From Ramlibacter agri (lineage in GTDB: Bacteria > Pseudomonadota > Gammaproteobacteria > Burkholderiales > Burkholderiaceae_C): a stretch of 64,000 nt of DNA. Shown piece after piece: positions 50,611-59,686 of the stretch; position 1 is the stretch's first letter, and every line of letters begins with the position of its first letter. The stretch spans positions 1 to 64,000 of the forward strand of contig NZ_JABBFX010000004.1 in assembly GCF_012927085.1 (NCBI RefSeq), given 5' to 3'. A program made the translations under genes and the position numbers. The notes beneath the pieces were generated by a model. It was given only the letters and a program-made list of their open reading frames with translations. It was not told where the DNA came from and ran no database searches.

Positions 50611-53600
50611 ATGCAGGAAACAGCGAAATACCAGCTCCGTCGGATGGTGCTGGTGAATGCGGGTACAAACATCCACGTGCCCAGCGGGCGCATTACCGCG
50701 ATAGACCCGCGGGGTGGCGCAGCTGTCCTCGGAGACAACGGCGTCGGCAAGACGACCACGCTGCGTATCCTGCCGCTGTTCTTCGGTCATCTCCCGAGTC
50801 AAATTGTCTCTGGTGGCCAGGGGCAAGAGGCGATGATTCGCTTCATCCTTCCCACCGACGCGAGCGCTATCGCCTTCGAGTACCAGCGTGGTTCCGATAG
50901 GGAAGATGACCTGCGCCTGATGGTCATTCGACGGCGCACCGACGAGCCGGATGTGCCGTTCTACCGCATGTATCGCTGCGGTTTTCGTAAGGAGCTATTC
51001 GTCGAGTATGGCCAGTTTCTCGACGACGACCGGACGCAGTTGGCGGCGACGAGCTTGGACATACAGACCACCTCGAAGCTCACGACCGCGGAGTACCGCT
51101 CCGTCATCCTGCGCACGCCGGCCACCAGCAAGGAGAAGGAGCGCCTGCGCCGCTACGCGCTGGAGTGGTCCTTCGGTCCCCGTCCGCTGAACAACCTGGA
51201 CCGGCTTGTGGCGGCCATGGTGAAGAAACACATCAACTTCGGCGACATCGTGCAGGTCGCGGTTGGCTTGGTGCAGCAGGACCTGGGACTTGGTGCCGAG
51301 CGGGCGAAACTAACCTTCAAGCAGGGCAAGGGCCAAATCGACCTCTGGCTCAAGACCCGCCAAGCCTGCGTGGACGCGTTCAAGCTGGCGCCGAAAGTGA
51401 CCGAGCTGGAAGGCGATATTCAGGCGTTCCATGCGGCCGTGGCCCGGTTCCGCACCCGCCGCGCAGATGTGGCTGCGCTGAAGGACTTCCGCGACGGGGA
51501 GCGCTTCCAAGTTTCAAAGGCCATCGATGCTCTGGTCGAGGAGCACGACGCCGCGATTGCGAAGCAACTGGTAGAGCGCGTCGGCCTCACGGAGGCGTCC
51601 GCAAACGCCAGCAGTGCGGCTGCCAAGGGCCGGCAGACGTACGAAGAGCAGGCCACTGAGGCGCAGTATTTCGAAAAGCATGGTGCTCGCGCCTGGGAGC
51701 AGAAGGTGCAGGAGCTGCCGACGCTGCGCCTGAAAATGCAGAACCTGCAGGACCAGGCCGCAGCGGCTGAAGCCGAGCACGGCGAAGCCACCACCAAGTA
51801 CGAGCGCCTGAAGCAGGAGGCAACCGCCTCCTGCTCGAACATGAGCCTGCAGCTGGAGCAAAGCAAGCAGCCTCACCGTGACCGCTACGTGAAGGCGCTC
51901 GAGCAAATCGGGGCAGCGGAAGCGACTGCGAAAATGGAGGCCTCGGCGCTGCACACGCAGCTTCGATTGGACCTGGAGGTCGCCCTCGAACCGCTGCTGG
52001 AAGAGCAGGGCAACTGGAAGGAGCGCCAGAAGGCGCCCGCGGCTTCCGAGGCGGCGCTGAAGGACGTCCAGGAGGCCCAGGACCGCCTGCAATCCCACAT
52101 GGAGGAGCACGGGCGGGCCACCCAGGCCTATTCCGAAGCGAGTGGCGCGGAAGGCGACACTCGACGGGCCTTTTCCGCCCACGAGGACGCTGTCCGCAAG
52201 GCAAAGGGGGACCTGGAAACCGCCGAGGCTGGTGTCAAGGCAGCTCGCCTGCTGCTGGCGCCCAACCCGGGCAGCCTGCTGGCAGCGCTGCACTCCCACC
52301 CCGACGACTCCTGGAAGCGCAACCTGGCCAAGGTCATGCGTCCGGAACTGCTGGACCGGGATGACCTGGACCCAGCCGCTGTCGAGGAGGCCGCCCAAAC
52401 CTTGTACGGCTGGCAACTGAACACGGGCGTCCTCGCGGCACCCGACTGGACGGACGACGAGCTCGCGCGGAAGGCGGTCGAAGCTGCGGAATCGCGCCAG
52501 TCCGCGTCGCTGGCGCACCTGCAGACCTTGCAGGACGGCTTGGCGGGCAAGGCCCGCGCCCTGAAGGACGCAGAAGAGGCCACCCGGCTGAAGCAAGCTC
52601 GCTGCAGCGTGCTGGAGGGGCAAACTGGCGAGCTCAAGACCGCGGTGGCAGCTGCTCGCCAGCGGGTCGAATCCGAAAAGAAGGAAGCGACGTCCAAGGC
52701 GGTCGCGGAACTGGCGCGGCTGAAGGGCGAAATCGACGCGGTCCGAGCCCAGCAGCGCGCGCTGGCCACCCAAGCCGATGAGGAGCTGACGGGCATCGCC
52801 AAGGCCCATGGAGAGCAGCGAACCGACGCCAAGAGTCTGCAGGACGAAGCCATCCGGGCCATCGACGAGAGCATCAAGCAACTCGCCGCCGACCTGAAGT
52901 CGACCCTGGCCGCCTACGACGCGCAGTTGCTGGAGCACCTCGCGTCCAAGGGGGTGGACGTCAAGCGCCTAGAAGCGCTCAAGGGCGAGGCTTCGGCCAT
53001 CGCGATTGAGGTCAAGACGCGAGAGAACAATTTGGCGCTGGTGGAGCGCTGGCGCGCATGGATGGACGCCGGCGGCCCGACCACCTTGGCCGGCCTGAAG
53101 TTCGCCGCCGAACAGGCCCAGGAACAAGCGCGGCAACAGGCCGAGAAGCTTACCCAGTTCAACCAGCGCGCCCAGAAGGTCACGGAGCAGTACCAGGCAG
53201 CGGTCTCCACCAAGGAAAAGCGCGCGGAGGAAATCGACGCGGAGCTGGCAATCCTGGGGGAGCTCGAGCTGGAGTTCGAAAGCTACATGGCTTCCGGGGT
53301 GTCGGCCATCGACGCGAAGACCACAGCAAAGGACCTGCGCGGCAGGGTGCGGGCGGACCGCACCACGCTGAAGTCAGCCGAGGAGACCGTGCACAACCAC
53401 TACAGCTTCTTGCGCCAACAGCTGACCGGGCGGGACAACGCCGTGCAGGAGCTGGTGGAGGCGAGTCTGAAGAGGGTGGAAGAGAGCGACATCCTTCGCG
53501 CTTCCGAGCTGTGCACCTGCTACAAGCTCATTGGCCCGCAGGTTGCCAACAACGTGAACATCACGCTGAAGACGCTGCTGGCCAACATCGGCGCGTTCCA

Positions 53601-54312
53601 GAAGGCGATTCAGTCGTTCGAGAGGGAAGTCTCCGTATTCAACCGCCGGCTGCAGGCAGGACTGACCGAGGTGCGTTGCTTTGAGCGCATCAAGGACCTG
53701 CGGCTGGACATCATCACGAACTTCGAGAATCTGGGCTTCTACAAGAAGCTCTCGCGCATGGACGACATCCTGCGCGCGCACGCCAACGAATACGGCAAGG
53801 ACTACTCCCGCGAGCTGCCGCCGGACCAAACGGCGCAGGCCCTGGGCGACTTCATGAGCGTGCTCAGCTCCGACGGCAACGTTGAAGTGAACCTGTCCTC
53901 GCATATCACCTTGCGCGGCAGCGTCACCGACAACGGCCTGCACAAGGAGTTCAAGCGGTCCAGCGAGCTGGAAAATATCTCCTCGGAGGGGCTCACCTCC
54001 CTGGTGCTCATCACGCTGATGACGGCACTGCTCAACACCATCCGCGGCTCCGAGCCGGTCCACGTGCCGTGGGTGACGGACGAAGTGGGCAAGTTCGACC
54101 CGAAGAATTTCACTGCGCTCATGCGCATGCTGCAGGACAACCGCATCGACGTAGTGACCGCATCTCCGGAGCTGGGCGCTGCGCAGCAAGCCATGTTCGC
54201 GCGCCGCTACCTGTTCCAGGACCGCGGCCGAATCCATGAATACAGACCCAGGGTGGTGGGCGCCGACAAGGCACAGGCATCTAGGCCCGCAGAAGGGGAG
54301 GCAGTGTCGTGA
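50611..54312 (+). CDS. SMC/MukB-like ATPase (JetC/MksB-type)
   Basis: A 1233-residue SMC-family ATPase. Walker A GDNGVGKTTT is at about residue 44 in the N-terminal head. A coiled coil runs from about 230 to 1000 with a probable hinge around 560-640. The C-terminal head holds SSEGLTSLVLITLM near 1127 as the signature-motif region and a Walker B at VHVPWVTDEVGKFDP near 1150. Such proteins, with MukE/MukF-like subunits and a Toprim nuclease, extrude loops and cut plasmid DNA in Wadjet and MksBEFG systems. The usual LSGG signature is degenerate. It ends with a GTGA overlap with the MukE-like gene. Confidence 0.85.
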   Translation: MQETAKYQLRRMVLVNAGTNIHVPSGRITAIDPRGGAAVLGDNGVGKTTTLRILPLFFGHLPSQIVSGGQGQEAMIRFILPTDASAIAFEYQRGSDREDDLRLMVIRRRTDEPDVPFYRMYRCGFRKELFVEYGQFLDDDRTQLAATSLDIQTTSKLTTAEYRSVILRTPATSKEKERLRRYALEWSFGPRPLNNLDRLVAAMVKKHINFGDIVQVAVGLVQQDLGLGAERAKLTFKQGKGQIDLWLKTRQACVDAFKLAPKVTELEGDIQAFHAAVARFRTRRADVAALKDFRDGERFQVSKAIDALVEEHDAAIAKQLVERVGLTEASANASSAAAKGRQTYEEQATEAQYFEKHGARAWEQKVQELPTLRLKMQNLQDQAAAAEAEHGEATTKYERLKQEATASCSNMSLQLEQSKQPHRDRYVKALEQIGAAEATAKMEASALHTQLRLDLEVALEPLLEEQGNWKERQKAPAASEAALKDVQEAQDRLQSHMEEHGRATQAYSEASGAEGDTRRAFSAHEDAVRKAKGDLETAEAGVKAARLLLAPNPGSLLAALHSHPDDSWKRNLAKVMRPELLDRDDLDPAAVEEAAQTLYGWQLNTGVLAAPDWTDDELARKAVEAAESRQSASLAHLQTLQDGLAGKARALKDAEEATRLKQARCSVLEGQTGELKTAVAAARQRVESEKKEATSKAVAELARLKGEIDAVRAQQRALATQADEELTGIAKAHGEQRTDAKSLQDEAIRAIDESIKQLAADLKSTLAAYDAQLLEHLASKGVDVKRLEALKGEASAIAIEVKTRENNLALVERWRAWMDAGGPTTLAGLKFAAEQAQEQARQQAEKLTQFNQRAQKVTEQYQAAVSTKEKRAEEIDAELAILGELELEFESYMASGVSAIDAKTTAKDLRGRVRADRTTLKSAEETVHNHYSFLRQQLTGRDNAVQELVEASLKRVEESDILRASELCTCYKLIGPQVANNVNITLKTLLANIGAFQKAIQSFEREVSVFNRRLQAGLTEVRCFERIKDLRLDIITNFENLGFYKKLSRMDDILRAHANEYGKDYSRELPPDQTAQALGDFMSVLSSDGNVEVNLSSHITLRGSVTDNGLHKEFKRSSELENISSEGLTSLVLITLMTALLNTIRGSEPVHVPWVTDEVGKFDPKNFTALMRMLQDNRIDVVTASPELGAAQQAMFARRYLFQDRGRIHEYRPRVVGADKAQASRPAEGEAVS

Positions 54313-54968
54313 ACGCACAAGTTTTGAAGCTCCTGCTGGCCGGAGAGTACATCTGTCCGCACCGCTATGGACCCGAGTTCCTCCTGCTGGAGGACGTCGC
54401 CGAGCGCGAAGAGGTGGACGCCTGGCTGCTGCCCCTGGGGATGCGCACCGCACGCCTGAGCGAGGAGGGCGCCTTTTTCATGGCCTATGAACGCATTGGC
54501 CTCAAGCAGGTCACGCAGGTCAAGAACGAGCTGCTCAAGTTCCGAGACGAGTACGGCCCGGCCGTTCTCACGCTGGACCTCATTCGCCAGTCGGACACAA
54601 GCCGCGTGCAGCTCACGCCCGGCGAAATCATCATGCTGTACCAGCTAGAGGAGGCGGTGGCCCAATCCAGCACTCTCGAGTCTCAGCTCAAGGGGCTCCT
54701 GGGCGTCATCACCAACGCGGCGATGCGCAACACGAACCACGAGAACCTGCGCAGGATGATGGAGCACTTGGCCAAGGACGGCTATGTGGTGCTGGCCAAC
54801 AAGGACACTGGTGCGTACGAGGTCACGGGCAAGATTGAGCAGCTCTACGCGGTGCTGCAGTTCCTGGACGAGAACAAGGTCATCCCGGACACTGAAGTCG
54901 ACGACCGTGACGAGGTCGATGACGACTTGGTCGACCAGGCCAACGCCGATTCGGGAGAGAGCTCGTGA
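54309..54968 (+). CDS. MukE-like winged-helix subunit (JetB/MksE-type)
   Basis: A 219-residue protein. It begins AQVLKLLLAGEYICPHRYGPEF and is mostly helical, with a winged-helix-like segment NLRRMMEHLAKDGYVVLANKD (about 139-160) and an acidic tail. In SMC systems of the Muk/Mks/Jet type this is the kite subunit that binds the kleisin. GTG start with GGGGAGG upstream, overlapping the SMC stop; its own stop overlaps the next GTG. Assignment rests on size, wHTH pattern and gene order more than on strong motifs. Confidence 0.75.
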   Translation: MNAQVLKLLLAGEYICPHRYGPEFLLLEDVAEREEVDAWLLPLGMRTARLSEEGAFFMAYERIGLKQVTQVKNELLKFRDEYGPAVLTLDLIRQSDTSRVQLTPGEIIMLYQLEEAVAQSSTLESQLKGLLGVITNAAMRNTNHENLRRMMEHLAKDGYVVLANKDTGAYEVTGKIEQLYAVLQFLDENKVIPDTEVDDRDEVDDDLVDQANADSGESS

Positions 54969-56206
54969 GCGAGCGCGGCGAACAGGTCCAGAGGCTCCTG
55001 GCCGGACTTGCGAAGCATGCTGACCTCGTGGCCGAGGCCTTCGAGGGCTCGGTTTCCGGGGGCGACAGGCAGCGCAATGCCAGCATCGAGGCTCTCTCCG
55101 GCCTGAGCGTCCTGAAGCCTTACGACGAGGACAGCTACCGCCTCAACCCACGGCTGCGCGAGTTCATCGCCGACTACTTCACGAGCTACCAGGCCTTCCA
55201 GGCCCTGCGCCGGGTGTCTGGCACCATGCAGCAGGCCCGGGAGCAGTGGCGCGAGCTGCGCCGGCTGAAGCTCGCCGGCGCGAAGAGCAAGGACATCATC
55301 CGGCTGCAGGTTGCCTTCGACGAGTCTGTCGTGGAGATGGCCTATGCCATCGAGAACAACCTGCGCCTGCTGCATTCGCTCATAGCCACCCAGTACGGCA
55401 ACGTCGACGACTTCGGCACCAAGCTGCGGCAGAACAGGTACTACGCCCAGCAGGTGAGGCACTTCCTGCAGGACGTGGAGGCCATCGACGGGTTCGTGGA
55501 GATGGTGTCCGATGAAGCCATCGCGGCTGGACTGCCGCACATGAAGCAGTTGGTCACGCGTCGCCTGGGCGCCAAGCGCCTGCAGTGGACCTCCGAAATC
55601 AAGGATGCGCAGGCTGTTATCAGCAAGCGACTGTTCGAGGCGAAGCTCATGGAAGTGCGCGTCAAGCGTCTTTCCCGATTCGCACTCTGGCTAGCGCGTA
55701 ACCGTACCTCGGATGGCTGGGAGGTGACCCTCGACGAGAGTGCAGACCCAGCCTTAGTTCGCCCTGAGCCCTTCTTATTGCGGCCGCAGCCGGACGTGAC
55801 GGATACGTACCCCGAGGTGCGCGATGGGCTGCTTGCGGCCGTCGCCAAGATGCCGAAGGCGGTCGTTGCCAAGCCTGTGGAGGCCGACCCCGGCCCGCAG
55901 CTGCTGCAGGAAGACGAAGCCGAGATCGAGGAGCTGCAGGAGCCACACCAGGCGGCGCTGCACGACTTGGTCGCGGAGGTGGCCGCGACGAGCGAGCCGA
56001 TTTCGCTCCTTCGCTGGAAGACCGGCCGTCCGGAGCTTGCCGACATGCCGGACGAGGCGTGGCTGATGTATTCCTGCTTGCAATTGCGGGGAAGCGGATT
56101 CCCGGTCGATTTCATCGACGACGACGCGGAACTCGAGCCATTCCCTATAAACGAGCAGTTTCAAGACATCGAAGTACGAGGGTTGCCCATCCTTGAGGTG
56201 GCGTGA
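54965..56206 (+). CDS. MukF-like kleisin subunit (JetA/MksF-type)
   Basis: A 413-residue protein. A winged-helix-like N-terminus (GLSVLKPYDEDSYRLNPRLREFIADYF, about 48-74 as a whole) is followed by a helical bundle (about 80-260) and an acidic linker (LLQEDEAEIEELQEP near 313). The C-terminus is a second small helical domain (LADMPDEAWLMYSCLQLRG). This is the expected shape of a MukF/JetA kleisin that bridges the SMC heads. It starts with GTG at a 4-bp overlap with the MukE-like gene after GGGAGAG, and it ends at the nuclease start. Confidence 0.75.
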   Translation: MSERGEQVQRLLAGLAKHADLVAEAFEGSVSGGDRQRNASIEALSGLSVLKPYDEDSYRLNPRLREFIADYFTSYQAFQALRRVSGTMQQAREQWRELRRLKLAGAKSKDIIRLQVAFDESVVEMAYAIENNLRLLHSLIATQYGNVDDFGTKLRQNRYYAQQVRHFLQDVEAIDGFVEMVSDEAIAAGLPHMKQLVTRRLGAKRLQWTSEIKDAQAVISKRLFEAKLMEVRVKRLSRFALWLARNRTSDGWEVTLDESADPALVRPEPFLLRPQPDVTDTYPEVRDGLLAAVAKMPKAVVAKPVEADPGPQLLQEDEAEIEELQEPHQAALHDLVAEVAATSEPISLLRWKTGRPELADMPDEAWLMYSCLQLRGSGFPVDFIDDDAELEPFPINEQFQDIEVRGLPILEVA

Positions 56207-57033
56207 TGGCCTTCAGTGCAGCACAAGTTGCTTTCTTGCAGCGCCTGGTGAGCCGGCGGCCAGCCGTCAGGCGGGGTGGCGACTACGCGCTCTTCTTCAG
56301 CGAGCACTACAGTCTTGGCGTGTCTCTAGGCAACCGGGTGGAATACACCGACGTCCACTTCCTCATGGCCGAGCGACTTCTTCGCGCACACGACTTACCT
56401 GTCACACCTTTGGGCCCCGGCGCCACGCGCGCGGATTCGGCCGTCTATGGCGGAATGTCCGAGAAGGACTTCAGCTCCGCGCCACACGCGAACTCGGTCG
56501 CCGTCAAAAGCCTCGGTCGGTGCCTTCTGGACGGCCATGAGCTCTTTGCACCTGAAGGCGCCTACATTGTGCTAACGCCAGAACAGGCCTCCGAGGTCAC
56601 ATGTGATCGCCTCATGCTGATCGAGAACCTTGAGTCGTTTCGACGACTGGAGGCCTACACCTGGATTGGGCGAGGCGAACAGGACGTGCTCGCTGTTTAC
56701 CGGGGGGACCCGGAACTCGCCAACAAGGACGTGGCGGAAGTGGTCCTGTCGCGCAGCGAGCCGATTTGGGGATTTGTTGACTTCGACCCCGCGGGGTTGG
56801 GCATCGTCAATTCCTTGCCGCCAGACAGGCTTGAGCGCGTGGTCCTTCCCAGCAAAAGCTGGCTGGAGAGGGCCGCTGACACACCGCGCGGGCGGCAGTT
56901 GTTCGACAGCCAAGTGGGTCAGTACGCGCGGTCGCTGGAGGCGGCAGGGCATCCGGAAATCGTGAGCGCCTGGGCGCTCATGAAGAGGCTCCGAAGTGCC
57001 GTGACACAGGAGCGGATGGTTCACGTCGAATGA
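56206..57033 (+). CDS. Toprim-type nuclease (JetD/MksG-like)
   Basis: A 275-residue protein with Toprim residues: E140 in MLIENLESF and D192/D194 in FVDFDPAGL, the E...DxD metal triad of JetD and MksG, which cut DNA caught by the SMC complex. The N-terminal 90 residues (FLQRLVSRRPAVRRGG) are basic and probably bind DNA. It is shorter than typical JetD (around 380 residues) and lacks the larger N-terminal arm. The ATG at 56206 is preferred to the GTG just before it. It is the last gene of the SMC operon and the last gene of the element, 250 bases before attR. Confidence 0.82.
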   Translation: MAFSAAQVAFLQRLVSRRPAVRRGGDYALFFSEHYSLGVSLGNRVEYTDVHFLMAERLLRAHDLPVTPLGPGATRADSAVYGGMSEKDFSSAPHANSVAVKSLGRCLLDGHELFAPEGAYIVLTPEQASEVTCDRLMLIENLESFRRLEAYTWIGRGEQDVLAVYRGDPELANKDVAEVVLSRSEPIWGFVDFDPAGLGIVNSLPPDRLERVVLPSKSWLERAADTPRGRQLFDSQVGQYARSLEAAGHPEIVSAWALMKRLRSAVTQERMVHVE

Positions 57034-57283
57034 TGGGGAGCCGCGACGCAATTTTCCTCCGCGACGACTCTGCCTTTGAACGCGGCAATGCCAGGCTGGA
57101 TAGAAACCCGACTCTTGCGCCAATTTTGCGCCACAGCCAATCGGGCAAGACCGGGAATCGTCGGGAACTCTCGGCTTGCGCAGGGCCGTTGACTGGTTCC
57201 TAAGTTGATGATTTAATTGAAGAAACCGGGGGTTCTAGGGAATGCCCGGGAACCTTGAGGAACGTGGGAAGAAGTGAAACTCT

Positions 57284-57334
57284 TGCCTTCACACGGCAGG
57301 GGTCGCAGGTTCAAACCCTGCATCACCCACCAAT
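57284..57334 (+). repeat. attR core: right 51-bp direct repeat (tRNA-Val 3' fragment)
   Basis: A perfect copy of 2982-3032. The first 26 bases of the tRNA are missing, so this is not a functional tRNA gene. It marks the element's right end; chromosomal sequence resumes after it. The 250 bases to its left (57034-57283) carry no gene and are the probable right att arm. Confidence 0.93.
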
Positions 57335-57337
57335 TCG

Positions 57338-57373
57338 AGGCCCTCGCAAGTCGATGATTTGCGAGGGCCTTTC
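57338..57373 (+). terminator. Original chromosomal tRNA-Val terminator
   Basis: A 12-bp hairpin (AGGCCCTCGCAA with TTGCGAGGGCCT, loop GTCGATGAT) followed by TTCTC. It lies just beyond attR and would have ended the tRNA transcript before integration. It is now separated from the tRNA by the whole element. Confidence 0.75.
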
Positions 57374-57735
57374 TCATTGGGGCGGTGGCCGGTCCCGCGC
57401 ACGGCCGCGATTGGAACTTCCGTGTTAACAGGGTTTCACCGTACCCCTTAAGGGCGCGAATGATATCGGCGGGTAACCGTCTGCAACGGCCGTCGAAGGG
57501 CCGCCGGCCCTTCGAAACGCGCATCGCCAAACAGGTGTAGTGCGATGCGCGCTGGGCCGCCTATGCTCCGCGCCCCAATGACAGAACGCCGAAGCGGTGA
57601 CGCAAGCGCCCGCGGCTCGAGCCCATGAATCCCTCCAAGTCCAGCGCACGATGCCCTGGCCAGGCACGTGTCTATGTCCGTTGCCGAATGCAACGGGGCA
57701 TGTCCGCTCTGGACAAATAGTTTCGAGGGGTTACG
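57374..57735. promoter_or_regulatory. Upstream region of the secretion-type operon with inverted repeat
   Basis: About 360 bp without a gene. CCGTTGC / GCAACGG (arms 57678-57684 and 57690-57696, 5-nt spacer) forms a 7-bp inverted repeat, and TGTCC/GGACA arms (57701-57715) follow directly, so two dyads lie within 60 bases of the start codon. They could be operators or a leader hairpin. Confidence 0.45.
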
Positions 57736-59685
57736 ATGGCCGACCTTTGCAGGAGGGACCCGCATGCAAGCGATCCTCGGCCACGCGCGGCGGCGATGAA
57801 CACCGTCACCTCCGCGCCTTTCGGAGCCCGTGATGGCACCGCCCTGCATGCGCACGCAGCCACCGACGCGCATGCATGGACGGCCTTTGCCAACGCCGGT
57901 TCCGACGCGGAGTTCTGCCTGGCCTGGCTCGCCCTCCAATGCACGGCGGTCCCCGGCGTCCGCGCCGGCCTCCTGCTCCTGAAACCACCCGGCACCGACA
58001 GTTACGTGCCGGCCGCGGTGTGGCCCGACCCGCGCCGCGACCTCAGCTACCTCACCGAAGCCGCGCAGCGCGCGCTGGGCAGCCGCAGCGGCACGGTGCT
58101 CGGCCTCGAAGCAGCCGATCAGGCGCTGGTCGCGGGCGGCACGCTGCACGTGGCCTTCCCCGTGGAGACCGAAGGCGCCGTCCATGGCGCGGTGGTTCTC
58201 GACCTGGCCGCGCGGCCCGAAGCCCAGTTGCAAGCTGTCCTGCGCCAGTTGCTGTGGGGCGCGGGCTGGCTCGAGGCCCTGCTGCGCCGCCAGGGCGCCG
58301 GCCGCGAATCGCGCCGGCTCGAGCGTGCCGCCGCCGCCCTCGACCTGCTGCAGGCCATGCAGCAGCACCATGAACTCGGCGAGGCCGCGATGGCGCTCGT
58401 CAACGAGCTCGGCACGCGGGTGCAGGCCGACCGCGTCTGCATCGGCCTGCTGCATGGCGGCCAGCTGAAGGTGCAGGCGCTGTCGCGCACCGCCTGGTTC
58501 GATCCGCGTTCGCAGCTGGTCGAGGCCATCGCGACGGCGATGGAAGAAGCCATCGACCAGGACAGCGCGGTCGCCTTGCCCCCTGTCGCGTCGGCGCGCG
58601 GCCGCGTCAGCGTGGCGCATCGCGAGCTGGCGGCGCGGGCTTCGGCCGAGGCCGTGCTCACGGTGCCGCTTGCCAGCGGCGGACGCAACATCGGCGCTCT
58701 GATGCTCGAACGCAGCAAGGGCCCGGCCTTCGACACGGAAACGGTGCTGCTGGTGCAGGTGCTTGCCGAACTGGTGGCGCCCGGCCTGGAGCGCCTGCTG
58801 GAGCGCGAGCGTCCGCTCGGCGGCCGCTGGGTCGAGCAGCTTGCCGTCCTGCGCGAGCGCCTGTTCGGTCCGCGCCATCCCACCTTGAAGCTGGGCGCGG
58901 TGCTGGCCGTCGCCGCCTGCGTCTTCGTGCTGCTGGCGCACGGCGAGTTCCGCGTCTCGGCGCGCACCATGATAGAGGGCGCGACGCAGCGCTCCATCGT
59001 CGCGCCCTTCGAGAGCTTCCTGGCCGAGGCGAAGGTGCGTGCCGGCGACCACGTCAAGGCCGGCCAGTTGCTCGCGCGCCTGGATGACCGCGACCTGCAG
59101 CTGGAGCGCGTGCGCTGGACCAGCGAAAAGGAACAGGCCGAGCGCAAGTACCGCGACGCGCTGGCCCGGCGCGACCGCGTGGCTTCGCGCATCCTCGCAG
59201 CCCAGGTCGGCCAGGCCGACGCGCAGCTGTCCCTGGTGGATGAGCGCCTCGCGCGCACCCAATTGACGGCGCCGTTCGACGGCATCGTCGTCACGGGCGA
59301 CCTGTCGCAGCTGCTCGGCGCGCCGCTGGAGCAGGGCAAGGTTCTGTTCGAAGTGGCGCCGCTGGACGCCTACCGGGTCGTGCTGCAGGTGGACGAGCGC
59401 GACGTCGGCTTCGTGCGGCCGCAGGAGCAGGGCACCTTGGCGCTTGCGGGCCTGACCGAACGCACGCTGCCTTTCTCGGTGCGCGCCGTCACCTCGGTCT
59501 CCACGCCGCGCGACGGCCGCAACTTCTTCCGGGTGGAGGCGACGCTCGCCGACGCCCCGCCCACGCTGCGCCCCGGCATGGAAGGCGTGGGCAAGATCGA
59601 CGCCGGCCGGGCCAGCCTGGCCTGGATCTGGACCCGCTCCTTCGTGGACTGGGCGCGCATTGCCTTCTGGTCGTGGACACCATGA
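57736..59685 (+). CDS. GAF-domain / HlyD-type membrane-fusion adaptor fusion protein
   Basis: A 649-residue protein joining a sensor-like half to an export adaptor. Residues about 215-350 form a GAF-like domain (VQADRVCIGLLHGGQLKV, AVLTVPLASGGRNIGALML). A membrane span follows near 390-405 (LGAVLAVAACVFVLLA), then a HlyD/biotinyl-lipoyl-like module (RSIVAPFESFLAEAKVRAGD, TAPFDGIVVTGD) and a beta-barrel. The topology would put GAF in the cytoplasm and HlyD in the periplasm. ATG 57736 has GAGGGG upstream; 57796 is an alternative, overlapped by a short ORF. It heads an operon with an M50/HlyD protein and a SecA-like ATPase, suggesting regulated export of an unknown substrate. Confidence 0.82.
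   Translation: MADLCRRDPHASDPRPRAAAMNTVTSAPFGARDGTALHAHAATDAHAWTAFANAGSDAEFCLAWLALQCTAVPGVRAGLLLLKPPGTDSYVPAAVWPDPRRDLSYLTEAAQRALGSRSGTVLGLEAADQALVAGGTLHVAFPVETEGAVHGAVVLDLAARPEAQLQAVLRQLLWGAGWLEALLRRQGAGRESRRLERAAAALDLLQAMQQHHELGEAAMALVNELGTRVQADRVCIGLLHGGQLKVQALSRTAWFDPRSQLVEAIATAMEEAIDQDSAVALPPVASARGRVSVAHRELAARASAEAVLTVPLASGGRNIGALMLERSKGPAFDTETVLLVQVLAELVAPGLERLLERERPLGGRWVEQLAVLRERLFGPRHPTLKLGAVLAVAACVFVLLAHGEFRVSARTMIEGATQRSIVAPFESFLAEAKVRAGDHVKAGQLLARLDDRDLQLERVRWTSEKEQAERKYRDALARRDRVASRILAAQVGQADAQLSLVDERLARTQLTAPFDGIVVTGDLSQLLGAPLEQGKVLFEVAPLDAYRVVLQVDERDVGFVRPQEQGTLALAGLTERTLPFSVRAVTSVSTPRDGRNFFRVEATLADAPPTLRPGMEGVGKIDAGRASLAWIWTRSFVDWARIAFWSWTP
57764..57799 (+). CDS. Possible 11-codon ORF overlapping the GAF-HlyD start region
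   Basis: An ATG preceded by AGGAGGG opens MQAILGHARRR in another frame; its TGA overlaps an in-frame ATG of the GAF-HlyD gene (57796) by the ATGA pattern. If used, GAF-HlyD would start at 57796 by translational coupling. It may equally be chance. Confidence 0.25.
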   Translation: MQAILGHARRR

Positions 59686-59686
59686 C

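Larger units (their letters stand above)
2982..57334. mobile_element. Integrative mobilizable element (defence island) in tRNA-Val
   Basis: The element is bounded by a 51-bp perfect direct repeat of the 3' part of tRNA-Val. It carries a tyrosine recombinase just inside the left end, a MobA/MobL-like relaxase with a small accessory gene near the middle, and KfrA-like and HTH genes typical of plasmid or integrative-element maintenance. I see no type IV secretion, coupling protein or replication genes, so transfer would need a helper. Nearly all other cargo is predicted antiphage or anti-plasmid machinery. The repeat-to-repeat distance is about 54.3 kb. Several operons meet end to end or diverge as independent modules, consistent with stepwise assembly. 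Confidence 0.92.

Noticed and set aside
2982..57334. Self-transmissible integrative conjugative element or prophage
   Set aside because: No VirB/Tra mating-pore, coupling protein, capsid, tail or terminase genes are seen; only a relaxase and partner.
57284..57373. Second tRNA-Val gene near the right border
   Set aside because: Only the 3' 49 bases of the tRNA plus two following bases are present; the acceptor 5' strand and D arm are missing. It is the attR copy.
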